From positions 15,004,677-15,068,676 of the forward strand of contig NC_134429.1 in the NCBI RefSeq assembly GCF_030867145.1: a stretch of DNA of 64,000 nt, written 5' to 3'. Below are positions 20,101 to 33,300 of this stretch, piece by piece. Source of the stretch: Opisthocomus hoazin. Lineage: Eukaryota > Chordata > Aves > Opisthocomiformes > Opisthocomidae. A model generated the notes under the pieces. The model did not search any database, was not told the origin of the DNA, and saw nothing but the letters and a program-made list of their open reading frames with translations. Both the position numbers and the translations under genes were made by a program. The number at the start of each line of letters is the position of its first letter. Position 1 is the stretch's first letter.

Positions 20101-22430
20101 GCTCACGGTGGTGGCAGTGAGAAGCCAAGCAAGGCTCCCCTGACTGTATCAGATGCTTCCCTTCCTGATGGAGAAGGGCTTTTCTGAAGGAAGGAGGAAT
20201 TAATACACAGACAGTGACTGAGGACAGCTAGTGAATGAAGAGAGAGGCTCAGTACGGTGCTTTTTCCCATCTATATATAGTGCCGAAGGTGACTGTAACC
20301 TTGTGGTACCCTGAAACCAGCACCTCTTTATGCCATTCCATAGGGAAACAGAGCAAGAACAACCCAGCTGACCAACATACTGACAGCAATCCAGCACTAA
20401 CAATAGTAGAAGACTCACACAGACTATCTCTCACACAGACAGCCTTCAAGAAAAAGGACAGAATTATATCAGGCTTGCTGCTGTATCCCCAACATCATCC
20501 AGATGAGTTACTCCAAACCTCCTCATTTAAAATTGCTTGGCATCCCAGTACGAAACCTGCTTTTTATTCCCATTTCACTTTAGGTCTAGTATAAGTAGAG
20601 CTACTTTGTTGCCAAATATAACATTGCACAAATATTTTGCTACAGCACTGAAAAAACAAAATGTATGATGGCTAGAAACCCTCTTCTAATGCTTAATTGT
20701 AGCATTGAGAGTTGAAAATCCCACAACACGCCTTCACAGCTTAACAATAGCCAACAAACCCCAGGATTATAATTATAACATTGTTTTGCTTAAATACTTG
20801 ATGATACAGAGTAAAGCACGTACTAAGGACTGGAAACCGGGATGCTGCCCAGGCCTGGGAAAGGGAATTTGAGGAGTCATGGAGTTTCCTACGGCCAGAG
20901 CCCTCTCTGGAAGCCCTCAGATAGGGGGGGGCACGGCACACCTGGGCTGAGCGAGCTCCACCTGCGATCACTTGGGGAGGTACTCGGGGTTCAGCTCAGT
21001 TGCTTTGGAGCTCACAAGGAGCACAAGCAGATGAAGAAAGCTCTTGGAGCGCGCTTAAAATACTTCTCAAATTTATTTTTGAGGCTAACAGAAAGTTTAG
21101 GGAAAAGTGTCTGTAAAGCAGCAAAAATGATGAAGCCTGGCAGGCTCTGGAAAGCTTCATTTTCTTCTGGGCTGGCTTCTACAATATCAAGGTAGGTGCT
21201 GTGTAATTGCTTAGTTTTTTTCTTTCAAAAGCTGGTAATTATGTAGTTTTGCTGTTTGTATTCTTGGTCTCTGAACTCAAGACAGACTGTGTATAACAGT
21301 GCTACTAAAGTAGTTAAAAATTAGTGTTTCTTTCAAAAAAGCTATATTATTTTTGTTATCCTTAATTTTATGCGGCTGAGCTGGCTACATGTTGCTCTCC
21401 CTTTCTAGGGGTTTCTGAGGTGGGTGGTGGCAGGTTAGTGTTGGCAGAGCAGCTCAGGTGAAGGAATATGCTGTAGTAAGTAACCTTGCAGTGAGTAAAG
21501 TAGTAGTAAGTAAGGTGAGGTCCCTGTGGGTGTTTTCAGACAGGCAGAAGGGCTTGCTTTGCTCTGAGCCCTGGGCTGGGGGAAGTTTGGGAGAGGATGT
21601 TCCTGAGTACCAGCATTGCAGATAAAGGTGTGGATGTAGGAATAGACTGAGCTCCCTGGGGGTATTTCTTATATCAGCTACATATTTCTTTATGTTCATC
21701 TAAAATCACTGGGTGAGTAGTGTGAGCCTGGAACAAGCTGGTTTTAAACCAATGCAAGCTGTTGTTGCTGAACATGACTGACTTCTAAGGAGGCTGGTTT
21801 GCAAACTTTCCTTGCAGTGGCAGGAGAGACAGTCATTCTGGTTGAGAGACTTCACTTTATCTTCAAAATAACTTATTTAATTCTTCCTTTTGCTCTAGAT
21901 TTCTTTATTTGACTGTGGTGAGATGTTTTGGTAAAAGCAGGGTAATATTTCTGTTATGTCCTCGATATCTAGTGTGTGAGCTCTGTAGGGCAGTGATGGT
22001 TTGCAGATCCTCCCAGGGGCTGCTCCAGAGTTTCCAAAGAGTTGTAATTCTGCAGTTTCCCTGGTGTAATTTGCATGAGGCTACGCATCTCTCCCTGAAA
22101 GCCAGTTTAAATTTGGGATGCTTCCATTGCTGAGGAAGGGAGAAACAACAAGCACAGGGGAAGAAAAGGTTAAATCCCACTGAGCAAACCTCCAATTCCC
22201 CTCTTTCATTCCCACCAGGTAGCTTCTAATTACTCCAAGAGGAAAAAGGTCAGGAGGTGGGAGGAGGCTGTCACAATAGGGAGGAAAATGTTTTATTAGC
22301 TACTAAGTTAAGGGCTCCCACCCCCTGCCCAGGCATACCCCTGCACCCCGCTACTTTCTGCAGGCTTAAGACTCTCAGCAATGCTGAGCTATTTCTTGTG
22401 GGTGATACCTTTGATGGCCAGGTATTTTTT
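17161..22430. other. intergenic DNA upstream of PAX7, no gene seen
   Basis: The sequence is mixed and unique, with short frames only (up to about 145 codons), none with a recognisable domain. One small enhancer-like patch lies at 18120-18310 and contains ACAATTACCTTATCAAAGC (a TCF/LEF-like ATCAAAG and a GATA-like core) and GGTATTAATAGG. I recognise no transposable element. Confidence 0.65.
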
Positions 22431-22439
22431 GAAGTAGAA

Positions 22440-23110
22440 AAAAAAAAGTACCTATATTGATTTTATGTAACTTTAATGCTTGGTTGTGATTTCCATATGA
22501 ATTTAGATTAATGCAATGTCATTAGCTTGGGCAGCATTGCATGGAGAAGAGCGGCTGTCTCCACTTTGGAGCTCTTGGAGCTGCATTTGGTTTTACTAAT
22601 GGTGCCCATGGAGCCTGAAAACTATGTCTCCGTCTCTGCCCAGAAGTGCTTGGGATGAGGGATTGTTTTCTTCCTGTGCAGGCCTTGGCTGTACCTCCTG
22701 CTTCTGTATGATGCTTTCTCTGAGTGCCATTGTAAGATCTTGCTAAATTTGAGATGAAGCTGTTTGCTCTTCCAATGTGAGACTCTGTGGTGTTTTGTCT
22801 TCCTTTTAAAACATATTTTTCTAGCCATTTTTTCTCATCCTATAATAGTGATTACACCAATTCACAGTGAGACAAAACATTAAAGGGGAAAAAATCTTGG
22901 TCTAAGAAATGCATATTTTTTTGTCTGAAGGAGATAAGTCTTCAGACACAGAAAGAAATTTGTACGCGGCTCAGTCTCGTAGTGCTTAATCTCATGTAAT
23001 AATCACTGCTGCTTGGGTTGGCAGAAGAATAATTGAACAGATATTAAAATTGCCATCAGCTGTCACTGAGATCTAATAGGAACCCTGGGTGATCAACATC
23101 TGAACTGGTG
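22440..23110. promoter_or_regulatory. candidate enhancer islands about 9 kb upstream of PAX7
   Basis: There are two unique patches. The first, at about 22450-22560, has ATATTGATTTTATGTAAC, TTAGATTAATGCAATGTCAT and GGGCAGCATTGCATGG. The second, at about 22890-23110, has TAATCTCATGTAATAATCAC, AGAATAATTGAACAG, and CATCAGCTGTCACTG (an E-box joined to a TGTCA core). Neither has coding potential. They resemble conserved developmental enhancers in composition; the function is inferred. Confidence 0.38.
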
Positions 23111-26100
23111 TCTGGCGGAGTGGGGTCAAGGGGAGCCTTCCCTGGATGGTTTTTCGCCATCCCTGGTGCAACAGCCTGGATGTGGAGTTGGAGAGTGGTG
23201 GTGGGGTTTGCACGGGCGCAAGCTCTGCAGCTGTAGAGTCCATAGGGGCCATTGGTAGGATAAAAATCTCTTTAGCCGTCTAAAGTCCATATATACCAGT
23301 GGTTTGCTTGGGTGTAGCCAAACAGGGACGTGAGGTCTCTGTCATTGTACTGCTGTACCGCAGCTCAGTGAAGACGCTCCTGACATAGTTGAGCCTGGTG
23401 CTGGGATGCCAACTGTGTACAAAGTCCATAAGAACTTTTGCAGACAGGCTTTAAGTCTGAAAAAGGGTTTGAAAAGCAGCAAGAGAGGGAACATTGTGTT
23501 ATATTTAACGTCAAGGAAGCAAAGGATCGAGTGGGGCTCAGAAGAGCCTCTTGGTGTGCGGCTCGTTGGGGCTTGCTTTAATGTAGCGCTGAATTTTAAA
23601 TATAATTTCTTTTAGTTGAGCCCAGTTCAGGGGCCTGAGATGAAAGACAATCTGGACACTAATGCACCGTAAAGTAGCGAGGGAAAAAAATCCACTGTCA
23701 AACCCAGTAAATAAGGCAGGAGGATATTTTTTCCAAGAGTCAATTCTAATTTCCTGAGTTTTCATTAGAAAGGAGGGGAGAGGTTTTCTTCTTTCCTCTC
23801 AGTTCCTCTCCATAATCAATTGTTTTGCTGTAATATTTGACATAGGTGACAAACTGTTGAAAGTAGGTAATTTAATTGTTTTGCTTTCAATATGCTTAAG
23901 TATTTGACGCGCGGCCTCCTGTTTCTGGCACCGTTAAAGCCTGTGGAGATGTCCATCCCTGCGCCAGGAGAAGTAAAACAGGGCACAGTAATACCTGCCT
24001 CTGTGAACAGCAGTGGTGTGGGATCAGGTCCCCATAACGCAAACATGGGAGGAGATTTTGATCTGAATTATTTTGGCCAAAATCCAAAGTAACCCGTTGA
24101 CTTCAACGCAGTTACTCTGGCTGGCTGGATGCCCGGTGTAATGGAAAGCAGGGTTGGGGGCCCTCTCTGAAAAGCAGATATTTAACGTTCACAAGTTACT
24201 TCTCAGCATTAGGAAAAACAAATTAACAAGCCTCCAAAAGGATTTCTTCTCCTGGAAGAGTAAAATTGCTATTTTTTTTTTTTTCCCCCTCTTTGTCCTA
24301 AAATCTTTCCGTCTTCAAGACACGTTTTTGGTTTTTGGATTTTTTTTTTTGCAAGCCATTACCCATATAATTTTTTAAGCCCATGGTTATATTAGCCTTG
24401 GATGATGCAGTATCTGTAAAAGAAGGGTCTTTTGCTCTAACGTGCCGGCTGCACTTGACTGTTTCCTATTGATAGGAGATAGAGCAGCATGGAAAATAGC
24501 CTGCGCAGGGCCAGGTAAAGGGAGGGAAGTTAGCAAGTCTGCTCAGCATATAAAACCACCCTTTCCCTTATCATAATCCATAGACTCACTTTCCTAACAT
24601 CACCTCCACTCTTGTGGGGAGAGGTGGAGCTATCTGCCCAGGCTGGAGAGAGCTAGATAGTAGACGAGCCGCACACTTATCGCCCAGCGCAGCGGGCGTA
24701 ATGGGAACTGAAAATTACTCAAAAATAAAGTTGCTGGGGAATTAACTTCTAAAGGGTGGAAATCCTCAGAGAAGGGGGGGGGTTGGGATCTGTACAGAAT
24801 TAAAATCAGGCTTGTGTTTGGTCTTGGTCTCTTCCTGGGGAGTTTAAAGCCTCAGGTTGGCCAAGTTCTTTTTTCCCCTGAAGACTTAAAGCTTTTGTGC
24901 GGTAGCTCTGATGGATCAGGCCCTGGAAACACATTCTTAATGCAGGTGAGAAAGGCAGTGTGGTGCAAAGCTATATCACAGTGCCCTGGCTGCTTTGGAG
25001 TGTGCCTTTGGGCTGCCCTTGCTGGGCTGTGCCAATGCAAAAAGCACCCAGCACCTTGCTGTGTTCGTCTCTTGCTGAGCTGAAACCATAGGGCAGGTTT
25101 AAACTGAGCCTTCTAAAACTCATTGCTGGACTTTGGTGAAACCACGTAGACCTTGCACGGACTCTAGAGACTTCTGCCTTCTCCCCGTGCTGGCTCAGCA
25201 GAGGGTTTTGCCTCCATCCCTGCTCAGTCAGCAGTCGCCGGTGCCTCCAGGGTGTCCTCCGAAATTCAGGGGAATTTAAACTGTGCTTAAAGCAGTTTCG
25301 ATGGATCGGGGAGGCAGCCCCGCTGGAGGTAGTCAGGTGTTTTGTGGCTGGAGGGCACGAAGAAGAGTGCTGCTGGGAGGAGGCAGTCATGTAGGCAGAC
25401 CAGGGCACTCAGGATAGCCAGCTGCTCCCTGTAAATCCAGTTTTTTTTTCCAGGTTATTCAATCTAGAAAGTAGGATTGCTTTGTTATATGTTGGATTGG
25501 CTGTCTTGGAGCCAGAAGCTGACTTAGTCCAGCATTCCATCTGCTTTTCTTCCCAAGATCAGGCTTGGAAATAAGTCCAGAAAGGCATCCTGAAGTGCAG
25601 GCTTAATTTACCCCACCTCCCTGGAAAGATGATTTCCTGAATGGGACAAGACCTATTGGGTCAAAGAACAACAGCTAGAAAAAAACCCAATAATTTGGAA
25701 GTACATTTACCATATTGTAATCCCAAAGAGGTCTCGGGATAGGGCTGGTTTCAGCATGGGTGTTGCTGTGATGCTCCTTTCCCCTACAGCAGCCGTCACC
25801 CAGCTCCAGGAAAGCCAAAAGATGTTGTTATAACCAGTGCATTGAGAGTGGAATAGAAAATAAATTGCTAATAAAAACTCTAGGGGATGCCGTGTGACTG
25901 GGAGTGGAAGTGGAGTCTGGCATCCGTTTTTATTGACTTCAATGGCATTGCATCATGTTGTCCCCACACTTGCTTTTGGTGATAAATTACAGTGCGTTTC
26001 TGACAGGGGTGGAATGATTAAGCTCAGATGTCTTATTAAGATCTTTCCTTTCCAAAATGTCATGTTGCCTTGATGTTTAAAGGTCTCTGTTGTGCAACAA

Positions 26101-26700
26101 ACACGGCATTGTGGCGAGCAGCAGGCTCGCTGGTGCAGGCAGGCAGGGCCCACGCGGTCCCGCTGGGAAGCACGTGGAGGGGGAGGATCGGCAGCTCCCC
26201 TCTCGCAGCCCGGGCTCTTGACTGCTGGGGTCCCAACCCCACCGATGGCCCCAAGAACGAGGGGAACGGGGTGAGCAATGTGGGGACCTGGGGTGAAATT
26301 TTCTGGTGCCTCCAACCCTCTGTCTCCTGTGCCAACCCAACCACAGGTGTCTTCAAATGCACCCACCAAACTTCTCCCAGCAGGTTGGCAGTCTCTCGCT
26401 ATTTAACATGACTGCACACACCATCTCCAGCTTGGTGTCCTTGCCCTGTCCCCTGTTGCCACCTAAGGGATGCTGCCCTCGGACACAGCTCTCCATCAAG
26501 GGGTGGAAGAGCATTTGAAAGCCTCCTTGAGCCTCCCGCCCATACGGCCAGCCCTTTGCAGAGCCTGGGACAAACGTAGCTGCCATATTCTCGCTGCTGG
26601 TCATTGAGCAGTGGGGATGGGGCTCCAGTTCAAGTCCCTCTGTAGCATTAAGAACGCGTCAGTGTCCTTTTAATGGTACAAGCTTAGCATGTGGTGAAGC
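23111..26700. other. intergenic DNA, no gene seen
   Basis: The unique sequence contains T-rich patches near 24270-24370 and a small island at 24500-24750 with CCCTTATCATAATCC and CTTATCGCCC, both GATA-like. The longest frames (up to 145 codons) have no recognisable product. Confidence 0.6.
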
Positions 26701-26719
26701 ACCTGGGTACATCAGGAGC

Positions 26720-27330
26720 TTGGCAGCAAACCGAGTCCGAAAGGGCCGTACAGGGCGCAGAGCAGACCAGGGGCTTGCTTACCCTCCTGGCCATGGTGCC
26801 TTTGGCCCTGCTTGCCCATCCGCAGCGAGGAGGGGGTCCGGGAGCCCTTCGGGACAGAGGGGTTGTCCCACGGGGGTCATTAGCATGTCCCCTTCACCCT
26901 GCCAAGCCCCCGCACCGCTGGAGCTGCGAAGGGATGCTCGCCAGCGAGAGAAGACCTCCTCCCGGCTCTGCCAGCACTTTGTCCAGCCTGCTCCTGGGAG
27001 CAAACTGCTCCTGGGCTTCTCGCGTGGGCAGTTTCCTGGGGGGGGACCCGACCCTCGCAGGGGCTGCTCCCGGCCGGGCGCCCGGCTCCCTATCCGCAGC
27101 CGCCTGCTGCCACCCCGTGGCCTCCGCCGGGAAGCTCCGGGCTCCTCCTGCCTTCCTCCCCGCCATCCTCCTCCTCCTGGGCAGCCCCAGGCTGGGCCTG
27201 GGTGGGTGACGGCCCCATGGCTGGGGCGCAGAGGTCTGGGGGGTGCTGGCTGTGGTCCCCCCAGGCGCGGGGAGTCCGTAGCAGTGAACAAGATGTCTGG
27301 GAGAAACGGGGTTTCGCCGAGTTGCTGGCG
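26720..27330. other. orphan CpG-rich patch
   Basis: About 600 bp with roughly 35 CpG dinucleotides by rough hand count, in a region otherwise poor in CpG, about 13 kb upstream of PAX7. Long frames exist on both strands (215 codons plus, 171 minus) but are Gly/Pro/Arg/Ser-rich and match no family, as expected for GC-rich non-coding DNA. It could be an unannotated promoter, for example of a non-coding RNA, or a distal element. Confidence 0.45.
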
Positions 27331-27369
27331 TCTCTGGAGCAGGGTTGGGTGTGTGAGCTGGGTTTAGAG

Positions 27370-30300
27370 CTGAACTGCCAGGGGGTCCTCTGTGAACCAG
27401 CTGCTTCAAGGCTTAATCTTGTACTTCTGCTCCAGGTGATTCCTGCAGTCTGGCAAACTCGGAAAAAAAAAAAACCCAAAAAACAAACAGGGAGGGAAGT
27501 AACATGGTGGTTGGTTTTTTTTCTTCTTCTTCCCCTAGAAGTTTACTGTGATTTGGAGACTTCATTTACTCCAGACTGATTGAGCTTTTCCTTCTGCCTT
27601 CTGGCTTGTCTGCCTCCTCCCCTTGCAATCGGGCGTCTTTCTGTGTGTTTAACAGTTTCTTTGGGGTGGCAACAGGGTCAGCTGCTCCCAGAAGTTCAGG
27701 GGACAGGGAATTCGGGCTGACTGCCCGTGGGACTGGGACGCAACTGCTTGTCCACTGCAGTAAGGGTGTGTGAACAGCCTGGTGACAAGGTTTCCTCTTC
27801 CTTCCCGAAGGATTTTAGGGGCTTGGTTTGAGCCCATTTCTGTTCTGTGCTCTTTTGGGGGTATTTGAGCATGTGTTGACTCCTCACTCTGTTTCTGTGC
27901 TTTTCCTGCTTCTCACAATTTGATGCAATGAACTGAAAGCGGGGGTTCAGACCAGGGAGTGGGAGGGCCAGGACCTTCCCTGGCCCTGATGCTTCTCCTG
28001 ACGCGCACCAAAACCAGCTTAGAGGGGCTGTGTGTGGGTCCTGGGTGCTGCGGCACGGGGTGGTCACCCTTCCCTCCGCCTCGGCTTGTGAATCTGGAGC
28101 CGGGAGCGCAGCAAGTCCGCAGACACGCCGCAAGCCTGGCTCACGTGCCGTGGGAAGTCACTCATTTCCTGCCCTGGGCTCCTCCGGCGAGAGAAGCTGC
28201 TCTTTGACAAGCTTCTTAATTAGCCAGAAAGTTGGGTCATAACCACTGCTGTGTCTCCCCTTGTCGCGGTTAGACTCCAGGGTGTGTGAAAAATCGAAAC
28301 AGTACAATGAGCGTTTAGAGGAGCTCATGTTAATTTTAGAGAATGAAAGGAGGATTTTTTTTTTTTCTTCCCCCTGTTGATAATGATTTTTCAGTACCCT
28401 GAGGAAAGGGAGAGAAAGGGGTCTCTTTCGAAACAGCTTTAAAAACGCGTCCCTCCGCAGCGCCGGTGGCGTGGGAGGGAGATGCTTGGCTCCTGGGCTG
28501 GTGCAACAGGCTCCTGCACGGGATGTCTGGGGCTGTCGGAGCCTGAGCTTTGCTTGCTCCGTGTCAGGGCAACACGGCGGAGCCGAAAGCGGGTCGTTTA
28601 ACCCTTCCTCATCCCTTGGCAGCGCAGAAGCGGTGCATTTGGATTGTGATGCAGGGTGGTTTGGGCAAGATCTTGGCTTGAGATCAAGGTCATCAGCTTC
28701 CTGCAGACCCTCATGCTTGCTGAAGCATGTGCCGTGATTCCTGTTTTGATCCCCCTGTATTTAAACTTTTTTTTTTTTTCCCTCTCCTGGCATTTTGCAA
28801 AGTACAAAACATGCTTTCCTTGCAGTCGGGAGCTTGTGGGCAAACCCGAGGACTCACTGAAGTCTGTCCTGGTCTAGGAGGGAGCAATGATGGCTATGAC
28901 AGGGTGGATTTCTGAGATAGTCATCCAGAGTTGACCGGTGACTTGCTGCTTACTGTTTCTTAGCCTGTCTTTTGCTGTGCTTGAATCTGAAGCTCCTTAA
29001 GACTGCAGCAGAAGCTTGAGCTCACGGAGCCCTTTGTGGGTCGGGGACATGACCCCTCTTGCACTTTGCAGCGTCCTTGACACTTCCCCTGGGTATTTGT
29101 CATTGATGTCCTTAGGTGCTAAAGTACGGTCCTGTGTGCTCAGACTCTTCCTGCAGTGCCCGATAGACTGGGTGGATTGATGCCCACGTGCAATGAAGAT
29201 GGGCCAGGGCTGCTTTGCAGACCTCTAATATTGTCATTACTGGAGTATCTGGTTGCAGGATGTGATGGTGAGAAAAGATACTTGAGCATGCTTTAAATAC
29301 TTTCAGTAACCTCAGGTATGCGTGAAAGCCCTGAGAAATGGCTTAGTATCTTAGTGTCTTGGGCTAAGGGCTTAGTATTTTGCGTGTGAATGAGATCTGT
29401 CAGGCTTTCCTTTGGTGCCAGTTGCCTTGTGGAGGTGGAGAATCCTGCTCTTGGTATAATTAGCAATGTCAAAGCCTCAGATCCTTCTTCTCAGAGCACA
29501 AAGCTGCTGGTTTTGATGGGCTAAATGCCACTTAAGCCCTTAGTCCTTTTGGCATTCTCGTCTGGGGCCCTTGGACTTCATATTATGTGGCCTTGACTCT
29601 TCTCACACCCTGTGTCTAGGTAATGAAGCCTTGACATCAAGGCTGACAAGGCATTATTGGGTGCTGAGTGTAGCTGTGGCCTCTAGCAGGAGCTCCAAGC
29701 AGAGTTTGAGCAAGCATCAGTGTCTAATGTACTCGTACCACAGAAGGGATCTGAGGCTGGGAAGGAGCTGCCGGAGGTGTCACCCTCAAATTCAGTGAAG
29801 AATTGAGTGTCGTGGGACCTGTTTCTCCAGCTTAGCTGCATTGCTTTTGGCACAGATGTCTGTGCGAAGGGTTGAAATGCTATAGGTTGCTTGTAACCTG
29901 TGCTACAAGTCAGTTGTAAGCCAGCTCTGTTAGTGGGTGACTAAAATCAGACCCAGTTCTTGCTCAGGCCCTTTATAGCAGGAGGCAAAGCATGGTGCGT
30001 GACCAAGCTTTTATTCACCTTACCCCCACCCCCTCCTTAAACCGTCTTAGCCAAGTTATTTCTGGAGCTTGTGCCTCATTTAGCTGTTGCAATGTTGAAA
30101 GCTTTGTTTATACAAGAGCAATTAAAATAACGGTAAGAGTGGATATTTCTAAAAGGCATGAGAGTCCAGAAAAATCTGTGTTCATTCAAAAAATAATAAT
30201 TGCCGGTTTCAGCAGCAGTGAAAACAGCCCTGCAGTGTTTCAAGGCTGAAAGCCTGTGCCAAGCTGCTGAAGGTGAATGAGTCAGAGTGAGGTTGTCTCA

Positions 30301-33300
30301 TTGCATTTCTCGGTTATTGGCTTACCCGGCCCTGGGCACGCTGCTGTTGCTCTCCGCAAAGTCAAGCTCATGTTCCCTCTGTCTTGGGAGCCATTGAACT
30401 ACTCTGAGCACATCCTGCCTGCCCTTGAGTCTCTCTGGGTCAGATTTGGGTCAAGGTTATGTTTGAACTGTTCAGACTCCTGCTCAACTTCAGCTAACAG
30501 GAGTGCTGAAAGCAAAGTCCAGATACCGAGAGGTGAAATGTTGCTGGCTTCTCTTTGCTTTTTAGATTTTATGTGTGTGGGAATAGCTGGGTCAGAGTGT
30601 CCTGGAGAGCCTTGCTTCTCTGCCACAGCAGAGCTCCTCTGTGTTGCAATGAAGGTATCAATGTGCAGGAGTCATCAAAACAGATGGCAAGAAGCTTCTT
30701 ACAATAAGATGCTAATTTTTTTTTTTTTAAACAAGTGCAAAATAGCACATATAACCAGAAAGCAGCTTTACTGTGGTGTAGAGCCCTTAAGATCCAATAG
30801 ATACATCAGCATTGGTTGAGAGCTGAGGCTCAGAGGGCAGCAAATCTCTCCAGAACGTCTGGTTTGGCTAGAGGAGATGCAGGCTCATTAGTTCAGCCCT
30901 TTCTGGAGTTAATGGGTTGCCTGATGCCACTGTTAATGCAGCAAGTGTCAGACCCAGAAGGTCTTGTGTAGACACTCTCACTCTTCATTAACCTCCCTTG
31001 ATGGGGTTGGAGCAGACAGAAAGCTGCTGTGTGATGGGGCTCTGCTCTCTTCCTTCCTATGGAGACACTTCCGAACACTAAAAATGGGTGGGAAGTCCAT
31101 GTTGGCAGTGTGAAAGCAAATCAGGCCTACATCTTCAACGTGCAAGTTCTGGGTATGGTCATCTGGCTTCAGGAGGTCTCGGAGCATGAAAAGGCAGAGG
31201 AAGTGCCCCTTAAGGCTTTTCAGTTATTTTAGAGGGAGATTACAGTATGTAGGAAAAGGGAATTCGCCTCATCTGGGCAGACCTTTTCCTGTATTAAGGT
31301 ATAGGGAAAAAAAATCAATAAAAGGGGTGAAATCTTTTGCCTAAGCTGCCAGTGTTAGTGGCAGAGTAGGAAACATCTCATTGTAGATACGTGTTAAGAG
31401 TGGAAATAGAATAAATGTCCATTTACCACTTGCGCTGTGGACTGAAAGCTCTAATCTGGGCATTTCTCTTCTCTGAAGGCTGGTCCACGTGAAAGCACTC
31501 TGCTCAGGAGGGTAGCTGGGAAAGAGAAATGTAAGGAATAGTAATGAAATGGTTCTGGCTTCCAAGGGCAAAGCTCCTCTCCAATTACGTCTGTATGTCA
31601 TCTCTTCCTGCTTGGTCTTGCTTGCTTTGGAGTTGGTGCTGTGCATTCAAATGATGACTTTGTCTTTGCAAATCCTGTTAAGAAATGTCCTAAACACTGG
31701 AGAGAGATGTCAAGGGCTGAAGTTTCGCCCCACACCCATTCCCCAGACTGAATTCAAACACTTCTCCTCGATGGTCACAAGATGATAATTGATTTAAACC
31801 CTTCATTCCCACTTGACCTTTTGACAAAAGCCAAATCATGAGTCCCTATGACACGTGTACGTGCTTGCAGACCGACACCACCAGACCCACAAGTGCTCCA
31901 GCACAGGAAACTTGGCTTGCGCTTGTTGCTTTTTAAAAGGCCAAATTTCAGTAGCTTTTTTGCATTTGAGATGTTTGACCTAGTGCATATAGGAGCTGTG
32001 TCCTTCAGTGTGTTTCTGTTGCTTTTTCAGATACATGGCCCAATGTGCCGTGAAGAAATCACATAGATGTTGGGGAGAAAGCCCCTCAAAGCTTGTAGCA
32101 AGCCATCTGTGTGGATGTACAGTTAAAGGAAGGAGTAAACGAGGGAGGAGATGCGAGGAGGTGGATGATGGTGGCTCTGATGTGAAAGCTAGGATGGAGA
32201 AAGGGCAGCTCCTCTGCCAGGAGAAGTGGAGCACCAAGGGAAGACAAGAAGCGAGGGCTTTGAGCCAAGACTGAAGTACTGGGAGAGAGCCAGCTGCCTT
32301 GGGGTGGGGGCTGAGGGAAGCTGGTGGATGAGCTCCCTTTGTGATGGGCCAGGAGGTGCCTTCCTGGGGCATTATCTCCACCACTTGCCATCAACCAACT
32401 GCCGAGACAGGCTTTGGGGGTAGATGTTGCTGGAGACGCAGGACTTCTTGCCTTGGGCAGCTCCATGAAAGAGCATGCATCAAGGTGATGCTGGCTTTGG
32501 AGGAGACCTGGAGAGTCCTGCGTCTTCATACCAGGTGGCCCCCAAATCACAGCAACGCACAAAGCCCTGATAGGCTCTGATCTGCCGCGGTGCTCAGCAG
32601 CATCAAAGCTCCAGGCAGGCGCCAGGAAGCCGGCCACCTCCAGAGCTGGGCTTTCGTGCGGGGCGAATGCTTTGCGAGCTTCTCATTGCATGTGCTGTCA
32701 GGGAAAAACATCTGCAGGGACTTTATCTGCTGGGCTGGGAACCATCCTCCTCGTGTCGCTCCTGCTGCTCGTTGCATCTCGGCAGGATGGAGAGGGGGGG
32801 AAATATGGTGCTGCCAGGGTGGTTGTGTTTCTGCTGCGGGGCAGAGGGGTTCCCACCTGCAGCTCAAATCCTGCAGGGGAGCCGGCAAAGCGCTTTGTGG
32901 TCCTTCTGAATAGCTGGAAGTGTATTTATAGCTGACCCCAGGATGTTTACTGCTAATGAGATGCACGCAGGGTTTCAATCATATGAGTCAGTGTTGGCAT
33001 TCTTTGCTCAACCGATCTATGTTTGTTGCTGTTAGTTGCATGCAAGAGCTTAAACAAGAAAAAAAGCTCTGGGCTGCATCTTTGGAAGAGCTGGGGGTCT
33101 AAATAGACAAAATAAAAAGCCCTGGGGGCATAATGGAGGTGCATGGAGGGAAAGGGACTTGTGCTGGCTCGTAGCAGAGAGTGGTACTGGGCGCTGGATG
33201 GATGCCTCTGGGGAGCTGGGCTCATCATCTCCCCTCCTCACGGTCAGAAATGCGTGGAGGTAGCACAGCGCAGCACGGGGGTCTCTGAGGATGTGTCGCC

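Noticed and set aside
26720-27367. 215-codon frame in the CpG-rich patch, with overlapping frames on both strands
   Set aside because: Open frames on several strands at once are expected in GC-rich DNA. The peptide is low complexity and has no family match.
29624-29656. Small inverted repeat AGCCTTG-acat-CAAGGCT
   Set aside because: A 7-bp stem of this kind is expected by chance many times in 64 kb, and nothing nearby supports a function.
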